64,000 bases of DNA from Streptomyces violaceoruber (GTDB lineage Bacteria; Actinomycetota; Actinomycetes; Streptomycetales; Streptomycetaceae): positions 2,418,001 to 2,482,000 of the forward strand of contig NZ_CP137734.1 of assembly GCF_033406955.1 (NCBI RefSeq), read 5' to 3'. Made by a program: the position numbers and the translations under genes. Below the pieces are notes generated by a model. It had not been told where the DNA came from. It was given only the letters and a program-made list of their open reading frames with translations, and searched no databases. Below, piece after piece: positions 37,477 to 48,502 of this stretch (its first letter is position 1; every line of letters begins with the position of its first letter).

Positions 37477-39423
37477 TCACGCCTCCGGGTCGTCCTTCGT
37501 CAGCCGGGTGATCCCGGCGATGCGGTACGCGTCCGCCTCGTCCAGCGTCTCGCTCGCCAGCAGCGACTCGGCGAGCGCGTCCAGCTGTCCCCGGTGGTCG
37601 CGCAGCTTGCGCACGGCCTCCTCGTAGCAGGAGTCCACGACCCGCCGCATCTCACCGTCGATCGCGTCGAGCGTCTGGGGTGCGGCGGCGAGGCCGTACG
37701 CCTGCTGGGCGTCGCCGGGCAGGGCGGAGAGCCTGCCGACCCGCTCGCTCATGCCCCACCGCGCGACCATCCCGCGGGCGATGTTGGTGACCTGTTCGAG
37801 GTCGCTCTCCGAACCGGTCGTGATCATCCCGTACACGACGTGCTCGGCCGCCATGCCGCCGAGCGCCCCGATGATCCGCCCGCGCAGGTACTCCTCCGTG
37901 TACGCGTACTTGTCCGCGTCCGGCGTCGACAGCGTCACCCCGAGCGCCCGGCCGCGCGGCACGATCGTGATCTTGCGGACGGGATCGGCGCCCGGCTGCA
38001 ACATACCCAGCAGCGCGTGACCACTCTCGTGGTAGGCGGTGCGCCGGCGCTCCTCCTCGGGCATCACCAGCGGGCGTTCGGCCCCCAGCTGGACCTTCTC
38101 CAGCGCCTCGGAGAGGTTCGCCTGCGTCACCCGCTCCTGCTTCCGCTTCACCGCGAGCAACGCCGCCTCGTTGGCGAGGTTGGCGAGCTCGGCGCCGGTC
38201 ATGCCCGGCGTCGTACGGGCCACCTGGGCGAGGTCGATGTCCGGGGCGAGCGGAATCTCGCGGGTGTGGATCTCCAGGATCGCCTCCCGGCCGCCTCTGT
38301 CCGGCGGCGAGACGCTGACCACCCGGTCGAAGCGGCCGGGCCGGGTCAGGGCCGCGTCCAGGATGTCCGCGCGGTTGGTGGCCGCGATGACGATCACGCC
38401 CTCCGAGCCGGAGAAGCCGTCCATCTCGGTGAGGATCTGGTTCAGGGTCTGCTCGCGCTCGTCGTGGCCGCCCATGCCGGAGCCGCCGCCGCGGGCGCGG
38501 CCGATGGTGTCGATCTCGTCGATGAAGATGATCGACGGCGCCACCTTGCGGGCCTCGGCGAACAGCTCCCGCACCCGGGAGGCACCCACGCCCACGATCA
38601 TCTCGATGAACTCGGACGCCGACGCGGAGAAGAACGGCACACCCGCCTCGCCGGCCACCGCGCGCGCGAGGAGCGTCTTTCCCGTGCCGGGCGGGCCGGT
38701 CAGCAGGACGCCCCGGGGCATCTTGGCGCCCATGCGGCGATAGGCGTCCGGGTTCTTCAGGAAGTCGACGACATCGCTCAGCTCGCCCTCCACCTCGTCG
38801 ATCCCCGCGACGTCGGCGAAGGTGGTGCGCGGTTTCCCGGCCTCCAGCTCGACCGGCTTGGGCGGCGCCTTGCGGCCCAGCATCCCGCCCGCCCCGCCGC
38901 CCAGGGCGCCCCGCATGCGCCGGGCGATGAAGATCCACAACACCACCAGGATCAGCATCGGGGCCAGCGCGATCAGCAGGTTGGCCAGGAAGCTGCGGTG
39001 CTGCACGACGGGCTCGGCGGTGACCGTGACCCTGTTCTTCGTCAGGTCGGCCCAGAGCTGGTCGTCCGCGAAGGTCGGCCGCTCGGTCGTGAACTTGGTG
39101 TACGTCCCGTCGCCCTCGGGATTGTCCCGGGCCTTCTTCAGCTGCCCCTGGATCGCGTCGCCCTTGGCGTAGATCTTGCTGACGTTGCCCTCGTCGACCT
39201 GCTTGCTGAACTCCGTGTAGGAGATGGTCGGCTCGTCGCCCTCGTTGAAGAAGGAGAGCACGAGGTTGGCGATGAGGTAGACGATCAGCGCGGCCAGGAT
39301 CAGGTTCCACCAGCCGCCGCGCATCCGCCGGCCACCGGGCGGCGGCTTGGGCGGCTCGTCGGGCGTGCCCTCGGTCCGCCAGGGCGGCTCCGGTGCCTTG
39401 CGCGGCGGGGACGGATTGGTCAT
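37477..39423 (-). CDS. ftsH: ATP-dependent zinc metalloprotease FtsH
   Basis: Membrane-bound AAA+ protease that extracts and degrades membrane and regulatory proteins. 648 residues: N-terminal span (NLILAALIVYLIANLVLSFF), periplasmic-type domain, second span (LIALAPMLILVVLWIFIA), AAA module (Walker A GPPGTGKT at 243-250, Walker B IIFIDEIDTIG, second region of homology ATNRADILDAALTRPGRFDR) and protease domain with HESGH at 465-469. The N-terminal Pro-rich stretch is typical of actinobacteria. A second ftsH next to the hpt/folate genes is known in Streptomyces, so this is probably the paralogue near ffh. Confidence 0.95.
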   Translation of the reverse strand: MTNPSPPRKAPEPPWRTEGTPDEPPKPPPGGRRMRGGWWNLILAALIVYLIANLVLSFFNEGDEPTISYTEFSKQVDEGNVSKIYAKGDAIQGQLKKARDNPEGDGTYTKFTTERPTFADDQLWADLTKNRVTVTAEPVVQHRSFLANLLIALAPMLILVVLWIFIARRMRGALGGGAGGMLGRKAPPKPVELEAGKPRTTFADVAGIDEVEGELSDVVDFLKNPDAYRRMGAKMPRGVLLTGPPGTGKTLLARAVAGEAGVPFFSASASEFIEMIVGVGASRVRELFAEARKVAPSIIFIDEIDTIGRARGGGSGMGGHDEREQTLNQILTEMDGFSGSEGVIVIAATNRADILDAALTRPGRFDRVVSVSPPDRGGREAILEIHTREIPLAPDIDLAQVARTTPGMTGAELANLANEAALLAVKRKQERVTQANLSEALEKVQLGAERPLVMPEEERRRTAYHESGHALLGMLQPGADPVRKITIVPRGRALGVTLSTPDADKYAYTEEYLRGRIIGALGGMAAEHVVYGMITTGSESDLEQVTNIARGMVARWGMSERVGRLSALPGDAQQAYGLAAAPQTLDAIDGEMRRVVDSCYEEAVRKLRDHRGQLDALAESLLASETLDEADAYRIAGITRLTKDDPEA

Positions 39424-39476
39424 ATCCGGACGCTACGACAGGAATGCCGTGCGGGCATGCGGGTGTACCGGACGTA

Positions 39477-39519
39477 CGACGCCGGGGCGCCCCCTGCGAC
39501 AGGAGGCGCCCCGGCGTCG
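39477..39519 (-). terminator. Terminator after ffh
   Basis: Perfect 15-bp stem (CGACGCCGGGGCGCC with its complement), 13-base loop, 21 bases beyond the ffh stop and before the ftsH start. Confidence 0.85.
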
Positions 39520-39539
39520 CACTGCGCCCGGACGGGCGG

Positions 39540-41090
39540 TCAGCCCATGAACTTCTTGAACTCGTCCGGCAGCTCGAAGTCCTGCCCGCCCTGCTGCGGC
39601 AGCCCCAGCGCGCCCCCGCTCTGCGCGGCGGCGGCGCGACGGGCGGCCTCCTCCTGCTCCTGCTGCTTGCGCTTCATCGGGTTGCCCGAGCGCTGCTTGC
39701 CCTTGGCCTTCTTCTGCTGCTTCTTCTGCCGGCCGGGGCCGCCACCCATGCCGGGCATCCCCGGCATCCCGGGCATGCCGCCGCCCTGGGCCATGCGGGA
39801 CATCATCTTGCGGGCCTCGAAGAACCGCTCGACAAGGTTCTTCACGGCGCTGACCTCGACGCCGGAACCCTTGGCGATACGGGCGCGGCGCGAGCCGTTG
39901 ATGATCGTCGGCTCCTGGCGCTCGCCCGGCGTCATCGACTTGATGATGGCGGCCGTGCGGTCGACGTCGCGCTCGTCGAGGTTGTTGATCTGGTCCTTCA
40001 TCTGGCCCATGCCGGGCAGCATGCCGAGCAGCTTCGAGATGGAGCCCATCTTGCGGACCTGCTCCATCTGGGCCAGGAAGTCGTCCAGGGTGAAGTCCTG
40101 GCCCTTCTTGGACGCCAGCTTGGAGGCCATCTTCTCGGCCTCTTCCTGGCTGAACGTCTTCTCCGCCTGCTCGATCAGGGTGAGCAGGTCACCCATGTCG
40201 AGGATGCGGGAGGCCATCCGGTCCGGGTGGAAGGCGTCGAAGTCGTCGAGCTTCTCGCCGTTCGAGGCGAACATGATCGGCTTGCCGGTCACCGAGGCGA
40301 TCGACAGGGCCGCACCACCGCGGGCGTCGCCGTCGAGCTTGGAGAGCACCACGCCGTCGAAGCCGACGCCGTCGCGGAAGGCCTCGGCGGTGTTGACCGC
40401 GTCCTGACCGATCATCGCGTCGACGACGAAGAGGATCTCGTCGGGGCTGACGGCGTCGCGGATGTCCGCGGCCTGCTGCATCAGCTCCTGGTCGATGCCC
40501 AGGCGGCCGGCGGTGTCGACGATGACCAGGTCGTGGACCTTGGCCTTGGCGAACTCGATGGAGTCCTTGGCCACCTTGACCGGGTCGCCCACGCCGTTGC
40601 CCGGCTCGGGGGCGTAGACCGCGACACCGGCGCGCTCGGCGACGACGCTGAGCTGGTTGACGGCGTTGGGGCGCTGGAGGTCACAGGCCACGAGCAGCGG
40701 GGAGTGGCCCTGCTCCTTGAGCCAGTGGCCGAGCTTGCCCGCGAGGGTGGTCTTACCCGCACCCTGGAGACCGGCCAGCATGATGACGGTCGGCGGCTGC
40801 TTGGCGAAACGCAGGCGGCGGGTCTCGCCGCCGAGGATGCCCACCAACTCCTCGTTGACGATCTTGAGGACCTGCTGGGCCGGGTTCAGCGCCTTGGAGA
40901 CCTCGGCGCCCAGGGAGCGCTCCTTGACCTTCTTGATGAAGGCCCGCACGACGGGCAGCGCCACGTCGGCCTCGAGGAGCGCGATGCGGATCTCGCGGGC
41001 CGTGGCGTCGATGTCCGCCTCGGTCAGCCGTCCTTTGCCCCGCAGGGATTTGAAGGTGGCTGACAGGCGGTCGGAGAGAGTATCGAACAC
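39540..41090 (-). CDS. ffh: Signal recognition particle protein Ffh
   Basis: SRP54 GTPase that binds signal sequences with 4.5S RNA and hands ribosomes to FtsY. NG domain: FDTLSDRLSATFKSLRGKGR, P-loop LAGLQGAGKTTLAGKLGHWL, DTAGRLGIDQELM, TKLDG-type LSKLDGDARGGAALS. The M domain is Met-rich (LLGMLPGMGQMKDQI and RARIAKGSGVEVSAVKNLVE), with a Met/Gly/Gln/Lys tail (MPGMPGMPGMGGGPGRQKKQ). 516 residues. GTG start. FtsY lies 7 kb away on the same strand. Confidence 0.97.
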   Translation of the reverse strand: MFDTLSDRLSATFKSLRGKGRLTEADIDATAREIRIALLEADVALPVVRAFIKKVKERSLGAEVSKALNPAQQVLKIVNEELVGILGGETRRLRFAKQPPTVIMLAGLQGAGKTTLAGKLGHWLKEQGHSPLLVACDLQRPNAVNQLSVVAERAGVAVYAPEPGNGVGDPVKVAKDSIEFAKAKVHDLVIVDTAGRLGIDQELMQQAADIRDAVSPDEILFVVDAMIGQDAVNTAEAFRDGVGFDGVVLSKLDGDARGGAALSIASVTGKPIMFASNGEKLDDFDAFHPDRMASRILDMGDLLTLIEQAEKTFSQEEAEKMASKLASKKGQDFTLDDFLAQMEQVRKMGSISKLLGMLPGMGQMKDQINNLDERDVDRTAAIIKSMTPGERQEPTIINGSRRARIAKGSGVEVSAVKNLVERFFEARKMMSRMAQGGGMPGMPGMPGMGGGPGRQKKQQKKAKGKQRSGNPMKRKQQEQEEAARRAAAAQSGGALGLPQQGGQDFELPDEFKKFMG

Positions 41091-41188
41091 GGCGGCGTAG
41101 GTCCTCGCGTCGGCGTTGGTGTGGGTCGTCCTCCAGGGTATCCGGCCCGGCAGGCAAAGTGTCCCTGCCCGCTGCACAGAGCGGACGG

Positions 41189-43711
41189 TCACGTTCGCAG
41201 CGACTCCTCCAGCCCCCGGGCCACCGACGCCGCCTCGTCCCCGGGCAGCGGCGTACCCTCCCCCCGCGTCACATAGAACGCGTCCACCGCGTTCGCCCCC
41301 AGCGTCGACACGTGCGCGCTCCGTACCCGCACCCCGGCCGCCTCCAGCGCCCGCCCGAGCCGGAACAGCAGCCCCGGCGCGTCCTGGGCGCGGACCTCGA
41401 TCACCGTGGCCAGCCGGGACGCGGCCGGGGCGACGGTGACGCGGGGCGGGGGCGGCTCCACGCCCCGGCGCCGGGGGTGGGCGGCGTCCCGTTCGGCGAG
41501 CCGTGCGGCGATGTCCAGGGTGCCGTCCAGGGCCCTGACCAGGTCGGCGCGGAGCCGGGCGGCCTGGGGCAGGGAGCCGTACTGGGCGGCGACCCGCCAG
41601 TCCAGGAGCAGGACCGAACCCTCGACGCCGTCCGGCAGCGGAACGGACCGCAGCTCGGCGGTGCGGACGGTCAGCCGGTGCATGGCCAGGACCCCGGCCA
41701 CCGCGGGGAGCACGCCCGCCTGGTCGGGCACGGCGATCAGCAGCTCCACGCCGAGGGGCTCGGGACCGTCGGCCGAAGAGGGAGAGGACGGAGAGGACGG
41801 AGGGGACAGAAAGGACGGAGAGGACGGAGAGGAGGGAGCCGGGGCGGAATCGGCGGGCGGCTCGGTCTGGGCCCGCAGCGCGAGTACCGGACCGCCGGTG
41901 CGGAAGGCCTCGACCGCGAGCCGCTCCTGTTCGGCGGTGGGCGCGGCGGTCTCGGCCTCGGGCTGCGGCTCCCCGGCCAGCACTCCGGAGACCCGTTTCA
42001 CCAGGTCGGCGACGAGGGAGCCGCGCCAGGACGACCAGGCGGCCGGCCCGGTGGCCAGCGCGTCCGCCTCGGTCAGCGCGTGCAGCAGCTCCAGCGTGTG
42101 CTCGGTTCCGACCGCCTGCGCGACCGCGCGCACGGTGGCCGGATCGTCCAGGTCGCGCCGGGTGGCGGTCTCCACGAGCAGGAGGTGGTGGCGTACGAGG
42201 GTGGCCAGGACGGCCGTGTCCGCGCCGTCGAAGCCGATGCGGGCGGCGACGTCCCGGGCGATGGTCTCGCCGGCCACGGAGTGGTCGCCGGGCCAGCCCT
42301 TGCCGATGTCGTGCAGCAGCGCGGCGATCAGGAGCAGGTCGGGGCGGTGCACCCGGCGGGTGAACCCGGCGGCGCGGACGGCGGTCTCGATCAGGTGCCG
42401 GTCCACGGTCCACAGGTGCACGGCGTTGCGCTGCGGGCGGCAGCGGACCCGCTCCCAGTCGGGCAGCAGCCGGGTGACCAGGCCCTCGGCCTCCAGCGCC
42501 TCCCAGACCTGCACCGTGGGCCGGCCCGAGCCCAGCAGGGTCACCAACTGCTCACGCGCCTCGGCGGGCCAGGGCGTGGGCAAGGGGCGCGCGGTGGCCG
42601 CCAGGCGCCGTACGGCGTGCCGGGAGAGCGGGAGTCCGGCTTGCGCGGCGGCGGCCGCGGCACGCAGCGGGAGTACGGGGTCGCGTTCGGGGCGCGCGGT
42701 GCGGGCGAGCACCGCCTCGCCGTCCTGCTCCACGACGCCCTCGGCGAGCGGGGAGCGCTCGGCGACCGGTTTCCCGCCGTTCCTTCCGTTCATCATGGCG
42801 CGCAGCCGCGGCCGTACGGACCGCGAGCGGAGCACGCGGCCCACCTCGCGCCAGGTGACGTCGCCCGCGTAGGAGATGACGCGGGCCGCCTCGTACACCT
42901 GTCGCAGCAGCGCGTCGGCGTCCAGCAGACCCAGTTCGGCCGCCACCTGGTCCTGTTCCTGCAGCGCCAGCCGGTCGGTCGCCCGGCCCGTCGCCAGGTG
43001 GAGGGCGTCGCGTACGTCGAGCAGGCGCCGCCGGGCATCGGCGAGCCCCTCGCGCGGGGCGTCGGCGAGCCAGGAGGCGGCGACGGCACGCAGCGCGGTG
43101 GCGTCGCGCAGGCCGCCTCGGGCCTCCTTGAGGTCGGGTTCGAGCAGGAACTGAAGCTCGCCCTGGCGTTCGGCGCGCTCGGCGCACAGGTCGCGGAGTT
43201 CGGGGAGGCGCTTGGGGGCCTGGTTGCGCCAGTCGGCGAGGACGGCGGTGCGCAGCGAGGCGGTCAGGCCGAGGTCTCCGGCCAGGTGGCGGGCGTCCAG
43301 GAGACCGAGGTGGACCTTGAGGTCCTGGCCCGCCGTCTTCCGGGCCTGCTGCGGGGTGCGTACGGAGTGGTCGAGGTCGATGCCGAGGTCCCAGACCGGG
43401 TACCAGAGGCGGTCGGCGAGTGCGGCGACGGCCTTGTCGTCCCGGCCGTCGTGCAGCAGGAGCAGGTCCAGGTCGCTGCGCGGTGACAGCTCGCCGCGCC
43501 CGTAGCCGCCGACCGCGACGAGCGAGATCCCCGTGTGCTCCTCGGTGGCCGCGCCGAAGAGGCCCGCCAGCCAGCCGTCCGTCAGTTCGGCGAGCGCCCT
43601 GCGGCGCGGCGGCCCGGACCGCGCCCCCTCGGTGAGGAGGCGCAGCCGGGCCGCCGCGTAGCCGCCGGGTCCCGAGTCCTCTGCTTCGTCCGTCACGCCC
43701 GTACTCGTCAC
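41189..43711 (-). CDS. glnD: PII nucleotidyltransferase / removing enzyme GlnD
   Basis: Bifunctional sensor that modifies the T-loop Tyr of the PII protein; in Streptomyces it adenylylates GlnK, which differs from uridylylation in enterics. 840 residues: nucleotidyltransferase motif GGYGRGELSPRSDLDLLLL near residue 68, a helical PII-UTase domain, an HD phosphohydrolase (LLIAALLHDIGKGWPGDHS) and two C-terminal ACT domains (VELLIAVPDQAGVLPAVAGV, and TVIEVRAQDAPGLLFRLGRA). A Ser/Pro-rich linker of DNA repeats precedes the first ACT. GTG start; a GTG 5 codons in (VTDEAEDSG) is also possible. Last gene of amtB-glnK-glnD. Confidence 0.96.
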   Translation of the reverse strand: MTSTGVTDEAEDSGPGGYAAARLRLLTEGARSGPPRRRALAELTDGWLAGLFGAATEEHTGISLVAVGGYGRGELSPRSDLDLLLLHDGRDDKAVAALADRLWYPVWDLGIDLDHSVRTPQQARKTAGQDLKVHLGLLDARHLAGDLGLTASLRTAVLADWRNQAPKRLPELRDLCAERAERQGELQFLLEPDLKEARGGLRDATALRAVAASWLADAPREGLADARRRLLDVRDALHLATGRATDRLALQEQDQVAAELGLLDADALLRQVYEAARVISYAGDVTWREVGRVLRSRSVRPRLRAMMNGRNGGKPVAERSPLAEGVVEQDGEAVLARTARPERDPVLPLRAAAAAAQAGLPLSRHAVRRLAATARPLPTPWPAEAREQLVTLLGSGRPTVQVWEALEAEGLVTRLLPDWERVRCRPQRNAVHLWTVDRHLIETAVRAAGFTRRVHRPDLLLIAALLHDIGKGWPGDHSVAGETIARDVAARIGFDGADTAVLATLVRHHLLLVETATRRDLDDPATVRAVAQAVGTEHTLELLHALTEADALATGPAAWSSWRGSLVADLVKRVSGVLAGEPQPEAETAAPTAEQERLAVEAFRTGGPVLALRAQTEPPADSAPAPSSPSSPSFLSPPSSPSSPSSADGPEPLGVELLIAVPDQAGVLPAVAGVLAMHRLTVRTAELRSVPLPDGVEGSVLLLDWRVAAQYGSLPQAARLRADLVRALDGTLDIAARLAERDAAHPRRRGVEPPPPRVTVAPAASRLATVIEVRAQDAPGLLFRLGRALEAAGVRVRSAHVSTLGANAVDAFYVTRGEGTPLPGDEAASVARGLEESLRT

Positions 43712-43760
43712 CCGGCGACTCCCGTTCCGTTGTCGTGCTGCGGAGCTGGCCCAGAGCTGC

Positions 43761-45600
<1,840 letters not shown>

Positions 45601-45636
45601 GCGTGGGTGAACGGCCGGGGCCGGTCGTCGTCGTGC

Positions 45637-45654
45637 CCGGGCCGTCCGGCCCGG
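45637..45654 (-). terminator. Possible terminator of nsdA
   Basis: CCGGGCC pairs with GGCCCGG over a 4-base loop, about 100 bases past the nsdA stop and before the amtB promoter. Confidence 0.45.
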
Positions 45655-45751
45655 AACGCAAGCCGGCCGCGGCGGCCTCCGAATGACCTGGCATGGGGGA
45701 GCCGAGTCGGGCAGTTCGGGAGGGCCGGCCGCGGCCGGGGCTGGTGGAGGT

Positions 45752-47254
45752 TCAGACCGCTTCGGCGGTCTCCGGCAGCTCGACGGCGAGCCGTTCGGTG
45801 AGGTCGACGACCTCACCGAGGTCGCCGAAATCGCGTACGGCCGTGTCGACGGTCTTGCGGATGCGGGTGTTGACGCGTTCGGAGCGGACCTTCTTGGCGA
45901 TGCCCATGGCCTCCATGGCCAGGACGGTGCTCTCCTCGGGTTCGCGGCGCAGCAGGTGCACGGTCGCCATGCCGATCAGGTTCAGCGCGTAGGAGCGCTG
46001 GTGCTCCTCGTCCTTGGCGAACAGCTCCACGGCCCGGCGCATCAGGGGGTCGGCGAGGGAGGCGTAGGCGGGGCTGCGGCCGGCCACGTAGGCGAGGTCG
46101 CGGAAGGAGTGGCTGTTCTCGCCGTACAGCTCGGCCTCGGAGAAGAAGCGGATCCAGTCGGGGTCCGGCTCGTCCCACTCGTCGGCCTCGGCGAAGATGT
46201 CCTCCGCCATGCGCACCGCGCGCTTGGTGCGGCCGGGCTGGCCCATGTTGGCGTAGGCGCGGGCCTCCATCGCGTACAGCATCGACTGGGTGCGAGGGCT
46301 GGCGCAGTCCCGGCTGCCGTACTGCGCGAGGTGGATCAGCTCCAGGGCGTCGTCGGGCCGGCCGAGGTGGATCATCTGGCGGCTCATGCTGGACAGGATG
46401 TACGAGCCGAGCGGCCGGTCCCCCGCCTCCTTGGCGGCGTGCAGGGCGAGTACGAAGTACTTCTGGGCGGTGGGCTGGAGCCCCACGTCGTACGACATCC
46501 AGCCGGCCAGCTCGGCCAGCTCGGCGGCGACCTTGAAGAGCTTGGCGCGGGTGGTTTCCGTCTGGGGTTCCTGGAGCAGGTCGGTGACCTCGTGCAGCTG
46601 GCCGACCACGGCCTTGCGGCGCAGACCGCCGCCGCACTGGGCGTCCCAGCGGCGGAACATCACGGCCGTGGACTCCAGCAGGTCGAGCTCCGGCCTGGAC
46701 AGGCGGCCGCGCGCGCGGTTGGCGGGTGCCGCGGGCTCGGATCCGGCCGCCGCCGGGGTGGCGGAGGGCGTGGGGACGAGCCAGCGCTGCATGGGTTCGA
46801 TGAGGGACGGGCCCGCGGAGAGGGCGAGCGAGCTGCCGAGGAAGCCGCGCCGCGCCAGCATGAGGTCGCTGCGCGAGAACTCGCTGAGCAGGGCCACGGT
46901 CTGCGGGCCCGTCCAGGGGAGGTCGACGCCGGTCGCGGAGGGCGTGGGGCGGGTGGAACGCAGGCCCAGGTCCTCGACGGAGACGACGACGCCGAAGCGT
47001 TCGGAGAACAGCTCGGACAGGATCCGCGGGATCGGCTCGCGCGGGTTCTCCCCGTCGAGCCAGCGGCGCACGCGTGAGGTGTCGGTGGAGATGTGGTTGG
47101 CGCCCAACTGGCGGGCCCGGCGGTTGACCTGGCGGGCCAGCTCGCCCTTGGACCAGCCGCTGCGGGCGAACCAGGAGGTGAGCAGCTCGTTCGGGCGCTT
47201 GTCGGCGTGCGACGCGCTCCCCGCGCTCGTACCGCTTCCGCCGTTGCCACTCAC
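45752..47254 (-). CDS. nsdA: NsdA, negative regulator of sporulation and antibiotic production
   Basis: Streptomyces-specific regulator; deletion in S. coelicolor increases actinorhodin and spore formation (published). 500 residues: a helix-turn-helix-like N-terminus (ELLTSWFARSGWSKGELARQ, then GANHISTDTSRVRRWLDGEN), followed by helical TPR-like repeats (KYFVLALHAAKEAGDRPLGS, QSMLYAMEARAYANMGQPGR). The GTG start giving VSGNGGSGTSAG matches the known protein length; a start 15 codons upstream is not favoured. Monocistronic by layout, divergent from the prim-pol gene. Confidence 0.95.
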   Translation of the reverse strand: MSGNGGSGTSAGSASHADKRPNELLTSWFARSGWSKGELARQVNRRARQLGANHISTDTSRVRRWLDGENPREPIPRILSELFSERFGVVVSVEDLGLRSTRPTPSATGVDLPWTGPQTVALLSEFSRSDLMLARRGFLGSSLALSAGPSLIEPMQRWLVPTPSATPAAAGSEPAAPANRARGRLSRPELDLLESTAVMFRRWDAQCGGGLRRKAVVGQLHEVTDLLQEPQTETTRAKLFKVAAELAELAGWMSYDVGLQPTAQKYFVLALHAAKEAGDRPLGSYILSSMSRQMIHLGRPDDALELIHLAQYGSRDCASPRTQSMLYAMEARAYANMGQPGRTKRAVRMAEDIFAEADEWDEPDPDWIRFFSEAELYGENSHSFRDLAYVAGRSPAYASLADPLMRRAVELFAKDEEHQRSYALNLIGMATVHLLRREPEESTVLAMEAMGIAKKVRSERVNTRIRKTVDTAVRDFGDLGEVVDLTERLAVELPETAEAV

Positions 47255-47700
47255 TGGAACGCCCCCATCCCTGAGACCACCTGTCGCCGAGTGCGCCAAG
47301 CCCTATCAGAATGCCGGTGGCCCGGGCCCTCCGTCCGGTGGTTGGCACCCTTCGAACGGAAAGCCGGGTTGCCTCCGGCATACCCACAAGTGCATGTGCC
47401 CCAAGGCTCCATGCACACAAAGTAGTCCTACGATCACTCGCCCAGCCATGGCGATTGCGGAATCGCCACCATTCGCCACCCCTTCGAATGAACTCGCGGT
47501 GGCCGGGACGCGATTCACTTGACATAGGCCAACCGGGAGTCGGTGCAACGGTGCACGCCGGGGCGTGCGCCGTCGGACGCACCACCCCGGAGTGCTTCCG
47601 GACGCTGTCTGAACCGCGCCGGGCTGGGGATTTGGAAGCAGAGAGTCACGTTTCACTTCCGCTGCGTAACCGCCGCTGCGTCGGACCCGTTGGAGGGGGC
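47255..47700. other. Divergent promoter region of nsdA and the prim-pol gene (446 bases)
   Basis: No supported gene. The strip around 47400-47530 is noticeably richer in A/T than its surroundings. A TTGACA hexamer on the plus strand is at 47519-47524, but I see no convincing -10 at the right distance. Confidence 0.5.
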
Positions 47701-48372
47701 ATGGGCTTCACGATCGGCATCGGCAGCAGTCGGGGCATGCGCGAGATCCGGTCCGGCGCGCGTCGCCGGGGCCGCGCCTCGGAGTGCACCGTGGTGGCCG
47801 AGTTCAGCGGACTGTGGGGCTGGGACGTGGTGCCGGGCGCCCGGACCGCCCAGGGCGCCTGCTCGTGCGGCCTGCCCGACTGCCCGGCGCCGGGCGCGCA
47901 CCCCCTGGACTTCGCGCCCCGGGTGCCCGCCGGGGCGACCCTGGACGAGGCGAGCGAGGCCTGGTCCCGGTTCCCCGGGGCCGCGGTGATGCTGGCGGTC
48001 GGGCGGACCTTCGACGTGATCGAGGTGGCCGAGCCCGCCGGGCTGCGGGCCCTGGCCCGGCTGGAGCGCATGGGCGTCCCGCTCGGGCCGGTCGCGGCGA
48101 CCCCGCAGGGCCGCGCCCAGTTCTTCGTCGCTCCGGGCGCCGCGGCCGAGCTGCCCCGGCTGCTGTACCGGATGGGCTGGGACGACCCGGCTGCCCTCGA
48201 CCTGCGTGGCCTCGGCCCCGGCACGTACCTCACGGCCCCGCCCTCCGACCGCGGCGGCCGGGGCCCGGTGCGCTGGCTGCGCCCTCCGGCCCTCGACTCG
48301 GCCACGAAGCCCCCGGCGGCCCGGCTGCTCCTGGGCACGCTGGCCTACGTGGCCCACCGCTCCCGGGCGTAG
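47701..48372 (+). CDS. Prim-pol (AEP) domain-like protein, catalytically degenerate
   Basis: A 223-residue protein related to the N-terminal bifunctional primase/polymerase domain. The family block is recognisable as GWDVVPGARTAQGACSCGLP followed by DCPAPGAHPLDFAPR, matching CxCGxxxCPxPGKHP. The catalytic hhhDhD strand, however, reads FDVIEVAEPAG, so the two metal-binding Asp are replaced by Glu and Ala. It is likely not an active primase and may be a nucleic-acid-binding regulator. ATG start with GGAGGGGGC 3 bases upstream. It stands between nsdA and ftsY and converges on ftsY. Confidence 0.82.
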   Translation: MGFTIGIGSSRGMREIRSGARRRGRASECTVVAEFSGLWGWDVVPGARTAQGACSCGLPDCPAPGAHPLDFAPRVPAGATLDEASEAWSRFPGAAVMLAVGRTFDVIEVAEPAGLRALARLERMGVPLGPVAATPQGRAQFFVAPGAAAELPRLLYRMGWDDPAALDLRGLGPGTYLTAPPSDRGGRGPVRWLRPPALDSATKPPAARLLLGTLAYVAHRSRA

Positions 48373-48374
48373 TT

Positions 48375-48444
48375 CTCCGCCAACGGCGAAGCGCCCGTCT
48401 CCCGATCAGCAACCCTCCGCCAACGGCGAAGCGCCCGTCTCCCG
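48375..48444. repeat. Two direct 30-bp repeats, 40 bp apart
   Basis: CTCCGCCAACGGCGAAGCGC plus CCGTCTCCCG occurs at 48375-48404 and again, identically, at 48415-48444. The second copy forms the left arm of the terminator. It looks like a duplication of the 5' half of the terminator. Confidence 0.9.
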
Positions 48445-48461
48445 GTCCGGGAGGCGGGCGC
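48431..48461. terminator. Bidirectional terminator between prim-pol gene and ftsY
   Basis: GCGCCCGTCTCCCG pairs with CGGGAGGCGGGCGC (one G-U) around a 3-base loop: a 14-bp stem between converging genes. Confidence 0.85.
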
Positions 48462-48502
48462 TTCTCGCCCGGGTGCGGGCGCGGGACGCCGGCGCTCGGG
48501 CG

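Noticed and set aside
36910..40407. Very long plus-strand open frame across ftsH and ffh
   Set aside because: Antisense to two well-supported genes, with composition typical of GC-rich shadow frames.
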